Below, in pieces: positions 1 through 9,672 of a stretch of 64,000 nucleotides of DNA. Position 1 is the first letter of the stretch. Each line of letters starts with the position of its first letter. Below the pieces are notes generated by a model. It made no database searches and was not told the origin of the DNA. It worked only from the letters and a program-made list of their open reading frames with translations. Position numbers and translations under genes: made by a program. Origin of the DNA: Oscarella lobularis (lineage: Eukaryota > Porifera > Homoscleromorpha > Homosclerophorida > Oscarellidae); assembly GCF_947507565.1 (NCBI RefSeq), contig NC_089175.1, positions 6,003,733 through 6,067,732 of the forward strand. The letters run 5' to 3'.

Positions 1-471
1 ACCATTCTGAGCTCAAATATTGGCGTTCCCGCAAACTCTACATTTATGCACGAGTGGCGTCCCATGCGCCTGAACCGCAAGCACCGCTCGCGCGCAACGA
101 GATGCAGACACTGTACGTCAAAAGTGGGCGCCAACTCTAGTTCGGAAGGCGTTCTATTATCGCCTCGCAAGTTCGACGCATAGATATAGAAGGGAAACTG
201 TATCTTTGGTCGACGCCGGCAATCTCTGGTCTATCTCTGGTCAAGAGATTGCTTAATTAATTAAGCATGATCATAGAACGCGTTCCTCGAATTTCATCCT
301 ATAGAGTCCGGTCAAGCATAGATAAAATAAGAACGCTGTGGCTAGAGTCACGGTAAAGTAACTCACCGTAACTGTAACAGGTAGCGCACGGTAACCGAGG
401 GGAAGAAATCGTTTAGCGCACTATAGAGAATGGACCTAACCTAGAGAGCTTAAAAAGCGTTTTTTTCATGT
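1..471. other. Left-edge non-coding stretch
   Basis: I see no open frame of useful length and no recognisable domain here. The stretch is moderately AT-rich. It holds an 18-bp perfect palindrome at 249-266 and several short copies of a sequence like ACGGTAAxxGTAACTC between about 340 and 400. Similar wording (gtcacggta, cgtgactc) returns at 815-880, so this DNA and the DNA right of the tRNA-like gene may be related. No promoter could be assigned with confidence. Confidence 0.4.
249..266. repeat. 18-bp perfect palindrome, TTAATTAA core
   Basis: The sequence TGCTTAATTAATTAAGCA reads the same on both strands. TTAATTAA-type blocks recur in introns and spacers across the window, for example near 4640, 12412, 18812, 36077 and 41460. 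Confidence 0.8.
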
Positions 472-497
472 ACCTAACCCAACCCTAACCCTAAACC
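472..497 (-). repeat. Short telomere-like interstitial repeat
   Basis: The plus strand reads as imperfect CCCTAA units, so the minus strand is about four degenerate TTAGGG units. TTAGGG is the usual animal telomere unit. The patch lies beside a nested inverted repeat and a tRNA-like gene, so it could be a scar of telomere repair or part of an inserted element. Confidence 0.6.
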
Positions 498-526
498 TTA
501 CTGGTATCGGTGGCGGCCCCGCTCCG

Positions 527-606
527 GGCTTAACCGCCCCAATGAGCATAGGTCGCAGAGGGGGGCTTCGCCCCCCTGGAACCACCATGCTACGGGCGGT
601 TAAGCC
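527..606. repeat. Nested inverted repeat (foldback)
   Basis: The outer arms at 527-539 and 594-606 (ggcttaaccgccc and its complement) match over 13 bp. Inside them lies a second GC-rich hairpin at 559-577 with eight base pairs and a 3-nt loop. The whole could form a cruciform or an RNA stem. It sits between the telomere-like patch and the poly-A tract that follows the tRNA-like gene, so it may belong to a small mobile element headed by that gene. Confidence 0.7.
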
Positions 607-646
607 ACAGTCGCGGGTGATCGTATATCGCCGTTTAGGTACAGAG

Positions 647-662
647 AAAAAAAAGAAAAAAA
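647..662 (-). terminator. Pol III T-run after tRNA-like gene
   Basis: On the minus strand two T-runs (seven and eight Ts split by one C) start two bases after the acceptor stem of the tRNA-like sequence. This is the normal pol III termination signal in the expected place. Confidence 0.6.
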
Positions 663-663
663 C

Positions 664-770
664 GATCACGCTTCGGGATTCGAACCCACGACCCGTCACG
701 TGCCCCGTGGTTCATGCATCCCCAGCGCCCTGCTCAGCACCCCCCCCCTGCCCGTTGAGCTACCGCGACC
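664..770 (-). tRNA. tRNA-like gene, degenerate or intron-bearing
   Basis: Read on the minus strand, the ends GGTCGCG and CGTGATC pair over seven bases with two G-U pairs. An A box (TAGCTCAACGG) and a perfect B box (GGTTCGAATCC) sit in the right order, and T-runs follow directly. At 107 nt it is longer than a normal tRNA. The extra bases include a run of G in the D loop and more sequence in the anticodon region. The T stem has a mismatch, and one or two bases too many separate the arms. I could not place an anticodon. It may be a tRNA with an intron, a tRNA pseudogene or the head of a tRNA-derived SINE. Confidence 0.5.
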
Positions 771-930
771 ACCTTGCGTAGGAGGTGATATCACATGCTC
801 TTAACTACAAAATTACCGTGACTCCAAGCCGTGAGACTTGAGTCACGGTACCGTGACTCTAGACACGAATGGGTCACGGGCACGCAATCTGTAGCGCACG
901 CTCCCGAGAAACGAAACGGAAAAAGAACCA

Positions 931-3900
931 ATGAACTACGACATCGGTCAAGACGTAGAGGATGGATTCGACTTTGATCGAAGTCTCAATCTGCCCGCAG
1001 AACGTATCACGAGACCGTCGGTTTGGACGGACGGCAGATACGCCGCCGCTGTCAAAAGCAGGTCAGCGGTACTGAGACAGAGACTCGAAACGGTGTCACA
1101 TAAAATACAAAGTACAACTGATCGAATCTGACAGGCATGCCTTCGAGATCCGCGAAGCCTAGACGTTCCCTACATTTTTACCTCCTAAAGCAGTTCCATG
1201 GATTTAGAGACATTTTCTGTGACAATATAGCATAAAATTGCATGGGACTGGCCGACTCTTCTCTGATTGCAATAAGCATTATTGGGGCATGCTAGATTTC
1301 TTGCAAATACTGCAAACTAGTTTATTTTTAGGTTTGAAAACAGTTTGTTTTCCGCTCTTCTGAGAGAAGATCTTTTGGATTTAAAAGAACTCTTGCAGAA
1401 TCGCGAGAACATTTTATTTAGGATTGGCCTTCAGTCTTGGAAAAAAATTTTTTGTGCCAGTGAAGAAATATGGGTTAGTGCTCATACTTTCACAAAAAGG
1501 AAACGTTTGGCGATTTTCATTTAGGGTGAATGGACGGCACTTGGAGCTGCCGTCCTCATAGGAAATGCAACGCTGGTAGAAGAGCTGCTGAAAGTTTGGC
1601 CTTATGATAGTACTGCCAAATCAACGTTATATATTGACGATGTGAACACATTTTATTTGCCTCGCCATTCATACAACACCGTAAGATTTTAAGCTGTACA
1701 GTATGGCAACTACTATACTACTAATATGAAATGAAATAGATTTCCATGACGCCTCTGGAACTTGCAGCCGCTATTGGAAATCAACCAATTCTTGAGCTCT
1801 TTCTGCCAATGAAGCTAAATTTCACCAACCAAGTTGGAATAGTTATGGCTTTCTCATGGTTGATATGTTTCTATTGTCTAGGATGTTGTATTCAGTCTCT
1901 TGTGGTCATTTGCTAATGGCCACAAACAGCTTGCGATGAGACTGATGAAAGAACTCCGTGGAAGTGATTTGCGTTGCGAGGATCGGGTAAATACCGAAGC
2001 ATCGTTTACGTACGGTAATTTTTGGATAATGTTTTTGCTTCATATAGCAAGGCACGCCTCTTTTCTTTTATGCGTGCATTGGAGGAATTGCTATGGTCAA
2101 TTTCTATTTGGAAAAAATAGGAAACGATGAAAGAGAATGGAATTGGCCCAAAACAGTATTTACAAAACTAGCTTGGCACGTTTCTTAGCTTAATGATGAG
2201 CTTCTAGAAGCGAGGCAGGTCTGCAATCCACTGGGCTGTAAGTGGCGTTCAAATAGAAGTTGTCGAGTGGCTCATTCAACAGAATGGAGGTGAATGCAGC
2301 ATAGCAGCTGAAGATGACGTAAGATAGTTCTACAGCTTCAGCTGGAGTCTTTACCTTATGTGCGCTCGTCTATGCTCAGCGCTGTTGGAATGTTTTTCAC
2401 TTTTTGTGCAATTCACCCAGAGGAAACGAGAATAAAAAGATCGATCTGCTTAAATTGCTGAGGAGAGAATCTCAAGTGTCACTTGATAAAGCAACCGCGA
2501 ACGTAGTGTGATGTGAAAACCAATTTTGATGAGGTTGTAATTCTCTAATAGAAAGGCGAAACTCCTCTGTCTTTGGCTTGCTTTCGGCAGCAGTTTAATG
2601 TAGTCAAAGAACTATTGGAAATGGGTGCGAGCAATAGATTGAGTCCAAAGGTAACCGCTGCCCCGCGTCGTATCCTCTTTAATCAGAATTCTAAATAGGC
2701 CGGAAGTAACCTTGTAAGAAAATTCTTGTCAGACACAAACCTAAATGCGCCAACGGCCCTAGCAAAATTGGGCGTTCGAATTTCTGCACTACCTTGTCTT
2801 TCAAATGAGGTACCTTGATGGGAATCCCAGCGGTTTTGATGTATTTGCATGCTTCTCTGCAATAGAAACTATATCCCGATAGTTGCAATGCGTCCTTTGA
2901 TGCGTTTGTATCATCTAACTTTATTTCGCACGAGACGGTCAATTGCCTACAGTGGGCGTGCTGGTGCGGCACTGTTGCGTCTCTTGAAAAACTGATTGAT
3001 GACGGGGCGAGTAGTATTGAGGAACGCGGCGAGGTAAACGTGCGACAAGGCGTCGCGACTGTTCGCTCTTTTAAAGGCGTCGGTTCAGAAAAACAAAACG
3101 CCAATCTGGTATTGTTCGAGTCTATCTAATCTCGAGTTTATGGTTAGTCGAGGCGCCAATATAGGCATTGACAAAGAAGTGAGTCAATATATAATGGCGC
3201 CTACTATTCTATATCATTCTTTTTGGTGTCCAAAAGACGAGGCTATTCCTGCTTCATCGCTTTGGAAGCAGGCCTTCATCTAAAGTTGATGATACTGTCT
3301 GGATGGAAATGGTCAAGTACCTACTTGATTGCGGAATTCCTATTGAAATGGAAAATGAGGCTAGATCTTTCTCTCTCTTTCGGTGTACATGCATAATTGT
3401 ATAATTTTCTAATAGTCGGGGCGGAAAGCTCACGAAGAGGCTGAGGGCGAAATGCGGATTTATCTCTACTCTAAATACGTAGGAAATTTTTCAAAAGTAT
3501 TCTCGTTAAGCCCGTCGCAACTTCTCTTCACATAGACGCTTCACTGTTTGAAGCAATTGGACAAAGAGCAGGTCAAACCATTGTGGACGCAACTGTGCAT
3601 TGTTGGCAATACAATGGCCGGAAAAACGACCCTAACCAATTCCCTGCGAGGCGCAGCAGCGCCAGAGAAGCCCCCGCCAGAGAAGCCCCCGCCAGAGAAG
3701 CCTCCGCCAGAGAATCCCTCGCCAAGTCGACTTAGAGGCCTCTTTATAAAACTAAAACGAAAAGCGAAGCGATCCCCCCCTTTAGCTAATCCGGCCACAG
3801 CTAATCTGGCCACAGCTAATCCGGCCACAGCTAATCCGGCCACAATTGACATAGACGACGATCGAACGGCGGGCGTTGACATTCACAATATTAAAATTTC

Positions 3901-5833
3901 GGGAGTAGGTCTCATGTCCGTGTGGGACTTCGGTGGTCACTATTCGTTTCTCGTCGCTCACGCCATCCTCTTCAATTTTTCCCTGACCGTCTTTGTCCTC
4001 GTCATCGATCTGTGCCACGAGAACGGCGAGAGGAAATCGCCGAGCGAAATCAAAGAAGAAGCTCGCTATTGGATTGCTTTTGTGCTTTCGTCTCGAAAAA
4101 TCCTATCGTTGCGTTCGGGCAAGATTCCGTTTGCCGTGATCTTTAATAACAAAGCTGGCCGCCGCCGGAGTTCTCGCGACGGCGTCTGTGCGAGTTTCCA
4201 TTGGGCAATGGAAGAGCTCATGGAGGAGTTTGGCTCCGTCGTCGACCTGAAAATTGTTTTAGAACTGAACTGCATCGAGTCATATTCTCCGGAAATGAAT
4301 AATTTGCGCGAGCAATTGCAATCACTCAGGAATGACGTCATCGAGGTACTCAGGAGATATAGACTAATTACTTACTAGTCTAAAAATGCTGTCTTTACGT
4401 AATGATACTTATGCAGAATGCCGAATTGGTGCCGAAAGTTTGCGAGAGAATTCGCTATCTGATACTGACCCATTTGTCGAGAGTGGACGACGTTGCCACG
4501 CGTTTCCTAACGGAAGCGGAGTTTGCTAAAGAAGTGGAAAAATGCCTTGAACGAGACATTTTTGCCGTTCTTCCCGTTCACCGTCTGTCTGCTTATTTGC
4601 ATGACACCGGAACGGTGAGTTTAAAATTTCAATTAACTTATTAATTAATTAAGTTATAACTGATGGTGCTATTCTTAGATTCTACATTTTCTTAAATTGA
4701 ATCGGGTATTCTTGCGTCCATCGGTGCTTGTTACAAGCGTCATTGGCCCTCTCTTATCGCCACGTTACTTCAGAATTAGTGCCTTTCCAAATAAATCAGG
4801 CATTGTGACAAGGAAAGAGATTGCACGCGCTCTCGAGCGCTTTCAGCAGACGAGGCGAGACAAGGGTTGTCCCTGCGCCGTTCTGACAGCCGAAGAGGCG
4901 ATTGCCGTCATGCTCGATCTTGATCTCGTTTGCGTGGATCAAGGCGCCGCTGAATCATATCAAATACCTTCGTTAATTGAAGATGACGAACCGGAAAACG
5001 TTTGGGATAAATCAACGGAATTGACATTTTACCGAGGTCGCCGATTCTCTGTTTCCAACACCAAAACCGCCATTCTTCCTCCGTCATTTTTTCCCGTTCT
5101 TCAATGTCGCATCCGAGGATTCCGCAATTGTCGCTCCAATCTATGGAAAGCCGGAGTCAAGTTGGTACCAGCCAGCGGCCTCTATGCGGAATGCCTGATT
5201 AGAACTTCTGAAAGAAGCTCATTTGTTGACTTCCAAGTTCGTTGCGCGAGAGGCCACGAAAATGCGGCCAGTCACTTGCTCCACTGTTCCATGGCAGCGG
5301 CAGAAAGCGTCCAAAGGGACAGATGCTCGGGCACGTCGATGATATGGTATTACCTCGACAGTAGTGTCTTAGCTCGACATCAGAACGCTTCAATTCCTAT
5401 CTACGAAGAGGATGACGTCAAAAACTGCTGTCTTGGAGGATACGTCACATCGCCTTGTGAAGGATATCCGAGGATTCCCGTAAATGATCTCGTCTTTCCA
5501 GCGGAAGAGGCAAGCAATCCCATAACATTGCCTTACTCTGTGGCGCGTGATAATTTAACAAAGCCGTTCGTGAATGCCGCTTCCAGCGTCGCTTGCGTGA
5601 AATGGGAGGAAATCTGCAGCCTGCTTTTGTCAACCAACGATTTGGCTGAAATTAAGGAACACTTGAAATCAAACTTGAGCCGCCTCTTGGCTGTCATTGA
5701 GAGATGGTCGTTGGCTTGCAGTGCGAGCCGTCGACCAGTGGCAGAGGAGTTCATTCAAGCCTGCGTCCACGCTGGCGTTACTGAAAGAGCTATAAAGGAA
5801 GCATATGAAAAGTATAACCCAGCACCGCTGTGA
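931..5833 (+). CDS. Ankyrin repeat-Roc-COR protein (ROCO family, kinase-less)
   Basis: This is a multi-exon gene for a large cytoplasmic GTP-binding scaffold. Ankyrin-like exons (about 1332-3400, such as 1525-1680 and 2552-2650) join by phase-0 splices. Exon 3536-4345 carries the Roc GTPase: P-loop GNTMAGKTT at 3605-3631 and switch-II WDFGG near 3923. The G4 motif is NKAG instead of NKxD. Exons 4417-4614 and 4679-5833 match a COR domain (HDTGTILHF, IGPLLSP). The last 80 residues are helical and could be a Death-like domain. DAPK1 has ankyrin-Roc-COR-Death behind a kinase; no kinase is seen here. A 120-nt repeat-rich insert splits the Roc domain. The start at 931 is tentative; a donor near 1060 would join in frame to the exon at 1332. 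Confidence 0.8.
3661..3720 (+). repeat. 15-bp coding repeat (PEKPP) inside Roc domain
   Basis: Four copies of a 15-nt unit encode PEKPP-like repeats directly after the P-loop helix. Together with the next repeat they form a low-complexity insert between the G1 and G3 motifs, where a compact GTPase normally has its switch I loop. Confidence 0.85.
3784..3843 (+). repeat. 15-bp coding repeat (ANPAT) inside Roc domain
   Basis: Four near-identical 15-nt units encode ANPAT/ANLAT. Because the unit is a multiple of three, copy-number change would keep the frame. A basic stretch (KLKRKAKR) separates it from the PEKPP repeat. Confidence 0.85.
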
Positions 5834-6362
5834 AGAGAAAATAGACTTTTTCCTGATGAGAGACGGCGTCGCTAAAGAGACTTGAGTCGTCCCACATTTT
5901 TCAAGCTTGTGCCTGATTTTTGGAATGATCGAATTCAGGTATGATTATCGATCATCCAAAACCGTTAGCAATTTTTTGATTCGCTTTTGATTTCGATCGT
6001 CTCTAACGCACGCTCGCTTATGTCGCTATCGCTAAAGCAGGGCCTGAAGTGGGCCCTGATCGCTAAGCCTCGGACCCATGCAGGCCTCTCCTCTTCTTGG
6101 GAGGAGAGGCCTGGGTCCGAGGCTAATCTGCCGTCGCCATCCAGTCGTTGGAGTCCCGACGTCGAACGGGGACGAAGCCGTCAAAAATCCGTCTCAAACG
6201 CACTAGACTACGACCTGGCTCGTGAAGCACCAAATGCCACAGCAAAAAACGACGCCGAGAGTAGGCTAACTGCCAGAAAAACGATGGTGAGAAAGCGCCT
6301 GTCTCGTCGTTTTTCTTCCTTGCTTTTCCCGTTGCAAATCCGGCACGCTAGACAACTGCAGT
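5834..6362. other. Spacer after the ROCO gene, possible exon, hairpin
   Basis: There is no clear gene. A plus-strand frame from about 6130 to 6285 is hydrophilic and ends at a fair donor (ACGATG|gtgaga), so it could be an isolated exon, but no partner exon was found. A long hairpin lies at 6066-6124. Confidence 0.3.
6066..6124. repeat. Long hairpin, 24 bp paired
   Basis: Arms 6066-6077 plus 6082-6093 pair perfectly with 6101-6124, leaving a 4-nt bulge (atgc) and a 7-nt loop. Such a strong foldback suggests a miniature element or an RNA stem. No flanking direct repeat was found. Confidence 0.8.
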
Positions 6363-6576
6363 GCGAGAACAACCTCAGGTTATATGGATAATATCAGTTA
6401 GTTAAAACGACCACTGCTCGTGGGGAGCTGCTGGTCGGAAATTTATTACCCAAATATCTAACAGGTAAATTTTCTCTCTAACTGAAACAACTGATTTTTA
6501 GTATAAAAATATTAATAGTGACACTGGCTGGCTTGGGTACATAAACAGGACCTTTTGGATTGATCATCGCCATATA

Positions 6577-6611
<35 letters not shown>

Positions 6612-6750
6612 TGACAACGTACGGGCGAGTTTTCCACGACAAGTCGCGATGATAAAGGTCTCTCTTCATGTCAAAGAGGCGTTACGGCTCCTCAGCAAAC
6701 GGCGCGGAGGATGATCCTGACCTGAGGAGACTCAAGGCGTTAATTTGAAA
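6363..6750. repeat. Duplicated block, copy 1
   Basis: This block is similar over several hundred bases to 7683-8135. Both start with gcgagaacaacctcaggtt, both contain a stretch like gtgacactggctcgc and both contain a short plus-strand frame beginning MSK(R/K)(R)xGS. Copy 1 has a (CGT)n run at 6579-6611 that copy 2 lacks. The short frame ends after 26 codons in copy 1 and continues differently in copy 2, so it is not a convincing gene. Confidence 0.6.
6579..6611. repeat. (CGT)11 microsatellite
   Basis: About eleven CGT units in a row. On the minus strand they would read as an Asp run in a short frame. The duplicated copy near 7995-8010 has only scattered units, so the expansion followed the duplication. 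Confidence 0.9.
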
Positions 6751-6928
6751 CCACATTCAATTAATCAATCGATCTCTCTACTGTCATACCGTTCCAGGAA
6801 TTTCTCCTCCTCAATCTTCCCCCTTCTAGCTGCTGTTCATTCCACAGAGCATCTGTCCTCGTATCAGCTGCACCCACATTCTTCCTTGATTAATTAATGT
6901 AAATTCCGCTTTGACTTTGAGAGGCGCA

Positions 6929-6941
6929 TCAGTCGTTTGCG
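6929..6941 (+). promoter_or_regulatory. Shared 5' element TCAGTCGTTTGCG, gene A
   Basis: The identical 13-mer lies 43-50 bases before the ATG of all four claudin-like genes. It starts with an initiator-like TCAGT and follows a conserved ctttgactttga stretch. It could mark the transcription start. Confidence 0.5.
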
Positions 6942-6971
6942 CTGTCTCGCTTTGTTCACATCTTGAAGGCT

Positions 6972-7528
6972 ATGACTGTAAATGTGTCTAGCACTGTTGT
7001 GGCCATTTTCGTTGTGTCTGGTCTGGGACTGCTTTTGAACATTACCGTTGCCATACCGCAGTGGAGGGTGATTTCTTCGTTCAATGTTAGCCTTTGGGAC
7101 GCAACAGCAGGTTGTCGGCGCAAAATCAGCGGCCTCAGTAAAATCTCGTCACTATTACAGACTTTATCGTTCTTTTGCAGATTACATCATTGCTATTCGG
7201 GCCATGACGATTCTCGCTATCTTAGCTGGCGCCGCATCGCCCCATCGATTGGTCTAACAGCTGCGGCTTTGCTGCTCAGAATGAGTTCTAGCTTTGAAGG
7301 AATGGCGAAGGCTGCCGAGGGACTATCTCAGGGTACAAAAACCGACGATTTTCATTTTTGCTTTTTAATTAAATCAGCTGTGCTTCCAGTTTTCTTATCA
7401 TTGGACTGATTATTTTCGGCGCTAAGGTGGATGGAAACTTTGGTGCATCCTATTATCTCTGCATTGTTGCTTCTGTGCTCTACATAGTTGCAGCCACGCT
7501 TCAGTTTGCACTAAGTGGTATCTACTGA
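6972..7528 (+). pseudogene. Claudin/PMP22-like gene A, frame-broken exon 2
   Basis: This is the first of four tandem tetraspan genes. Exon 1 encodes a signal-anchor span and the loop motif W...SLW...GC; a 43-nt intron (gtaaaa...tgcag) follows. Exon 2 (from about 7180) carries an 8-base insertion at about 7234-7248 relative to copies B-D, by duplication of CATCG/CCC. After splicing this causes an early stop. Exon 3 ends in a clean frame at 7528 (GNFGASYYLC...). The gene is probably a pseudogene, unless the donor is skipped and the intron retained, because the unspliced frame stays open across the insertion. Confidence 0.6.
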
Positions 7529-7592
7529 TGTTTCCACACATCAACTCTGCTTGCTTTCAGTTCCTTCTTTTTCTGTTGCTTCGCCGCATCTT

Positions 7593-7687
7593 TTCTGCAA
7601 TAGAAATTATATCCCGATAGGTGCAAGACAGTCAATTGCCTACAGTGGGCGTGCTGGTGGCAACAACTGATTGATGACGGGGGCGAG
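7593..7687 (+). pseudogene. Partial copy of ROCO gene 2853-3012
   Basis: The stretch repeats tctgcaatagaaa(c/t)tatatcc, then cagtcaattgcctacagtgg, then gattgatgacgg from the ROCO gene. The original spans 160 bases and this copy 95, so two internal pieces are missing. The source includes an ankyrin exon and intron, so the copy arose from DNA and not from spliced mRNA. Confidence 0.75.
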
Positions 7688-8135
7688 AACAACCTCAGGT
7701 TATATAGATATCATAATTAAAACGACCGTTATTTAAGAAATCTGACGTTCTTGCCTCACATTGCCCACGAAGAAAGAAATAAGATTTTGCCTGCTGCTGG
7801 ACTGGATCAGGTTAAAATTAATGATCCACACAACTGACCCTAACAGGTGAAAATTTCCGACTGAAAAAACGGATCTCTAGTATAAAATTAACAGTGACAC
7901 TGGCTCGCTACAGAGTATCGTTAGGCAAGAATTGAAGCTTGGGAGAGCCCCTACATAAACGGAACCCATCCCTCAGCTTGACGTCATTGTCTCGTCTTCG
8001 TCGACGTATGGGCGAGTTTCCCCACAACACGTTTGCGACGGTTAACGTCTCTTTGCATGTCAAAGAAGCGTCGAGGCTCAGAGAACGGCGTGGAGGAGGA
8101 TTCTAACGAGATTCAAGGCGTTAATTGCCCACGTG
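7683..8135. repeat. Duplicated block, copy 2
   Basis: Partner of 6363-6750. It begins at the very end of the ROCO fragment, so the two duplicated pieces were joined here. A plus-strand frame starting at 8058 (MSKKRRGSENG) matches the start of the frame at 6667 but diverges afterwards. Confidence 0.6.
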
Positions 8136-8293
8136 CCACTGCTACAGGATGGACAGCAACGCGTACACTAAGATTTTCACTCACTAAAGAGACGAGGATT
8201 GAGAAATTTGTCACATGCTTGACGTCTGAGACGAAATGAATTTCGTGCCGTGGGCAGTAGTTTCTTTCCGGAAGGCGTTCTATTAGAAAGGAA

Positions 8294-8540
8294 ACGAAAT
8301 TCAATTAATCGATTGACCCCTCTACTGTCCTACCGTTCTCGGAATTCCTCCTCCTCAACTTCCTTCTTCCTCACGAAATTCAATTAATCGATTGACCCCT
8401 CTACTGTCCTACCGTTCTCGGAATTCCTCCTCCTCAACTTCCTTCTTCTAGCTCCTTACGAAATTCAATTAATCGATTGACTCCTCTACTATCCTACCGT
8501 TCTCGGAATTTCTCCTCCTCAACTTCCTCCTTCTAGCTCC
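8294..8540. repeat. Three tandem ~80-bp promoter-proximal units
   Basis: Units begin at 8294, 8373 and 8458 with acgaaattcaattaatcga and continue through the pyrimidine stretch tcctcctcaacttcctt. Genes A, C and D each have one related unit (near 6752, 9430 and 10770). The unit is triplicated only upstream of gene B. Confidence 0.9.
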
Positions 8541-8622
8541 TTCCCCGCAGCTGTCCTCTTATCAGCCGCACCCACATTCTTCCTACAACAATTCATGTAA
8601 ATTTTGCTTTGACTTTGAACTA

Positions 8623-8635
8623 TCAGTCGTTTGCG
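8623..8635 (+). promoter_or_regulatory. Shared 5' element TCAGTCGTTTGCG, gene B
   Basis: Same 13-mer as at gene A, 47 bases before the ATG at 8670. Confidence 0.5.
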
Positions 8636-8669
8636 CCGTTTTGCATCGATCACATACATCTTGACCGCT

Positions 8670-9251
8670 ATGACTCTAGACTCGACGAGCACTGTTGTGG
8701 GCATTTTTGCTGTGACCGTTCTGGGATTGATTCTAAATATCGTTGGCGTTGCCATACCGCAGTGGAGCGTGTTATTGTTCGTACATGTTGGCCTTTGGAA
8801 CACCGCGGCGACAGGGGTTGTCAGCACAAAATCAGCGACCTCAATATAGCGTCTCGTCACGAGAGGCTTTCTCGTTCTTTTGCAGCTTACATCTATGCTG
8901 TTCGGGCCTTGACAGTCATATCTATCATAGAAGAAGCCATAGCGATTGTCCTGACAGCTGTAGCTTTGGTCAAGATCAGAAGCGATTCCAGCTTTCGAAA
9001 ATTGGCCAAGCATGCCGGCCAAACGTCGGCGTCTGCGGGTGCGTACTGTGGCCGACGATTTTGATTTGCGCTTTTCTCTGAATCAGTTGTTTTTTGCAGC
9101 TCTATTTCTTGCCAGCGGAGTCATTGTTTACGGAGCTGTAGTGCGGGGAAACTTTGGCGCGTCCTTTTATCTCTGCTGTGTTGCTGTTCTGTTTTACGTC
9201 GGTGCAGCCGTGCTTCAGTTGAAGACGCTACAATCCGCCGATACTACCTAG
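8670..9251 (+). pseudogene. Claudin/PMP22-like gene B, exon 1 frameshift
   Basis: Exon 1 encodes span 1 and the W...GLW loop. At about 8811-8817 it has one G fewer than copies C and D (acaggggttg versus acaggaggttg), which loses the conserved GGCQ cysteine and shifts the frame. The donor is also altered: the aligned position reads AATATAG and has no GT. Exon 2 (from about 8885, YAVRALTVISII) and exon 3 (about 9098-9251, GNFGASFYLCCVAV) are intact. It may be a recent pseudogene or use another donor. Confidence 0.6.
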
Positions 9252-9310
9252 CGACTAGCATTTTTATGCGAAGAACCATTTGTTTTTTGTTGCATCTCAG
9301 TGTATTACTC

Positions 9311-9320
9311 CTCACGTGAG
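9311..9320. promoter_or_regulatory. CTCACGTGAG E-box palindrome
   Basis: A perfect 10-bp palindrome with the bHLH-type core CACGTG. The same 10-mer lies downstream of genes C (10476-10485) and D (11656-11665), each time followed by an A-rich run. Its repeated position suggests either a shared control site or plain descent from one duplicated unit. Confidence 0.5.
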
Positions 9321-9622
9321 AAACACTCGACCGGCGCGCCCCAGTCCACACAAACCGGTTATGACAATATATGAAAGACCATTACTCCTATTCTAATGCC
9401 TTAGCAAAGTCCTTTCAAATTCATTATCGCCTTGCAAATGAAACAAAATTCAATTAATCAACTGATCCTTCTTCTGTCATACCGTTCAAGGAATCTCTCC
9501 TCTTGAATCCTCCTCTGCATTCTTCTAACCACTCCTTCCCTCCCCCTCCCCCCAGAGCAGCTGTCCTATCAGCTGCACCCAGATTCCTTCATGTAAATTC
9601 CGCTTTGACTTTGAGGAACTTA

Positions 9623-9635
9623 TCAGTCGTTTGCG
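9623..9635 (+). promoter_or_regulatory. Shared 5' element TCAGTCGTTTGCG, gene C
   Basis: Same 13-mer, 50 bases before the ATG at 9673. Confidence 0.5.
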
Positions 9636-9672
9636 TCATCTCACTTTGATCACATCTCGAAGGCTCTCCGCT

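Larger units (their letters stand above)
7529..8293. other. Spacer between claudin-like genes A and B
   Basis: No intact gene is seen. It contains a shrunken copy of part of the ROCO gene (7593-7687) followed directly by copy 2 of the duplicated block (from 7683). Confidence 0.5.

Noticed and set aside
664-770. Ordinary functional tRNA with an assigned anticodon
   Set aside because: The arms are mis-spaced, the T stem has a mismatch and no anticodon loop could be placed.
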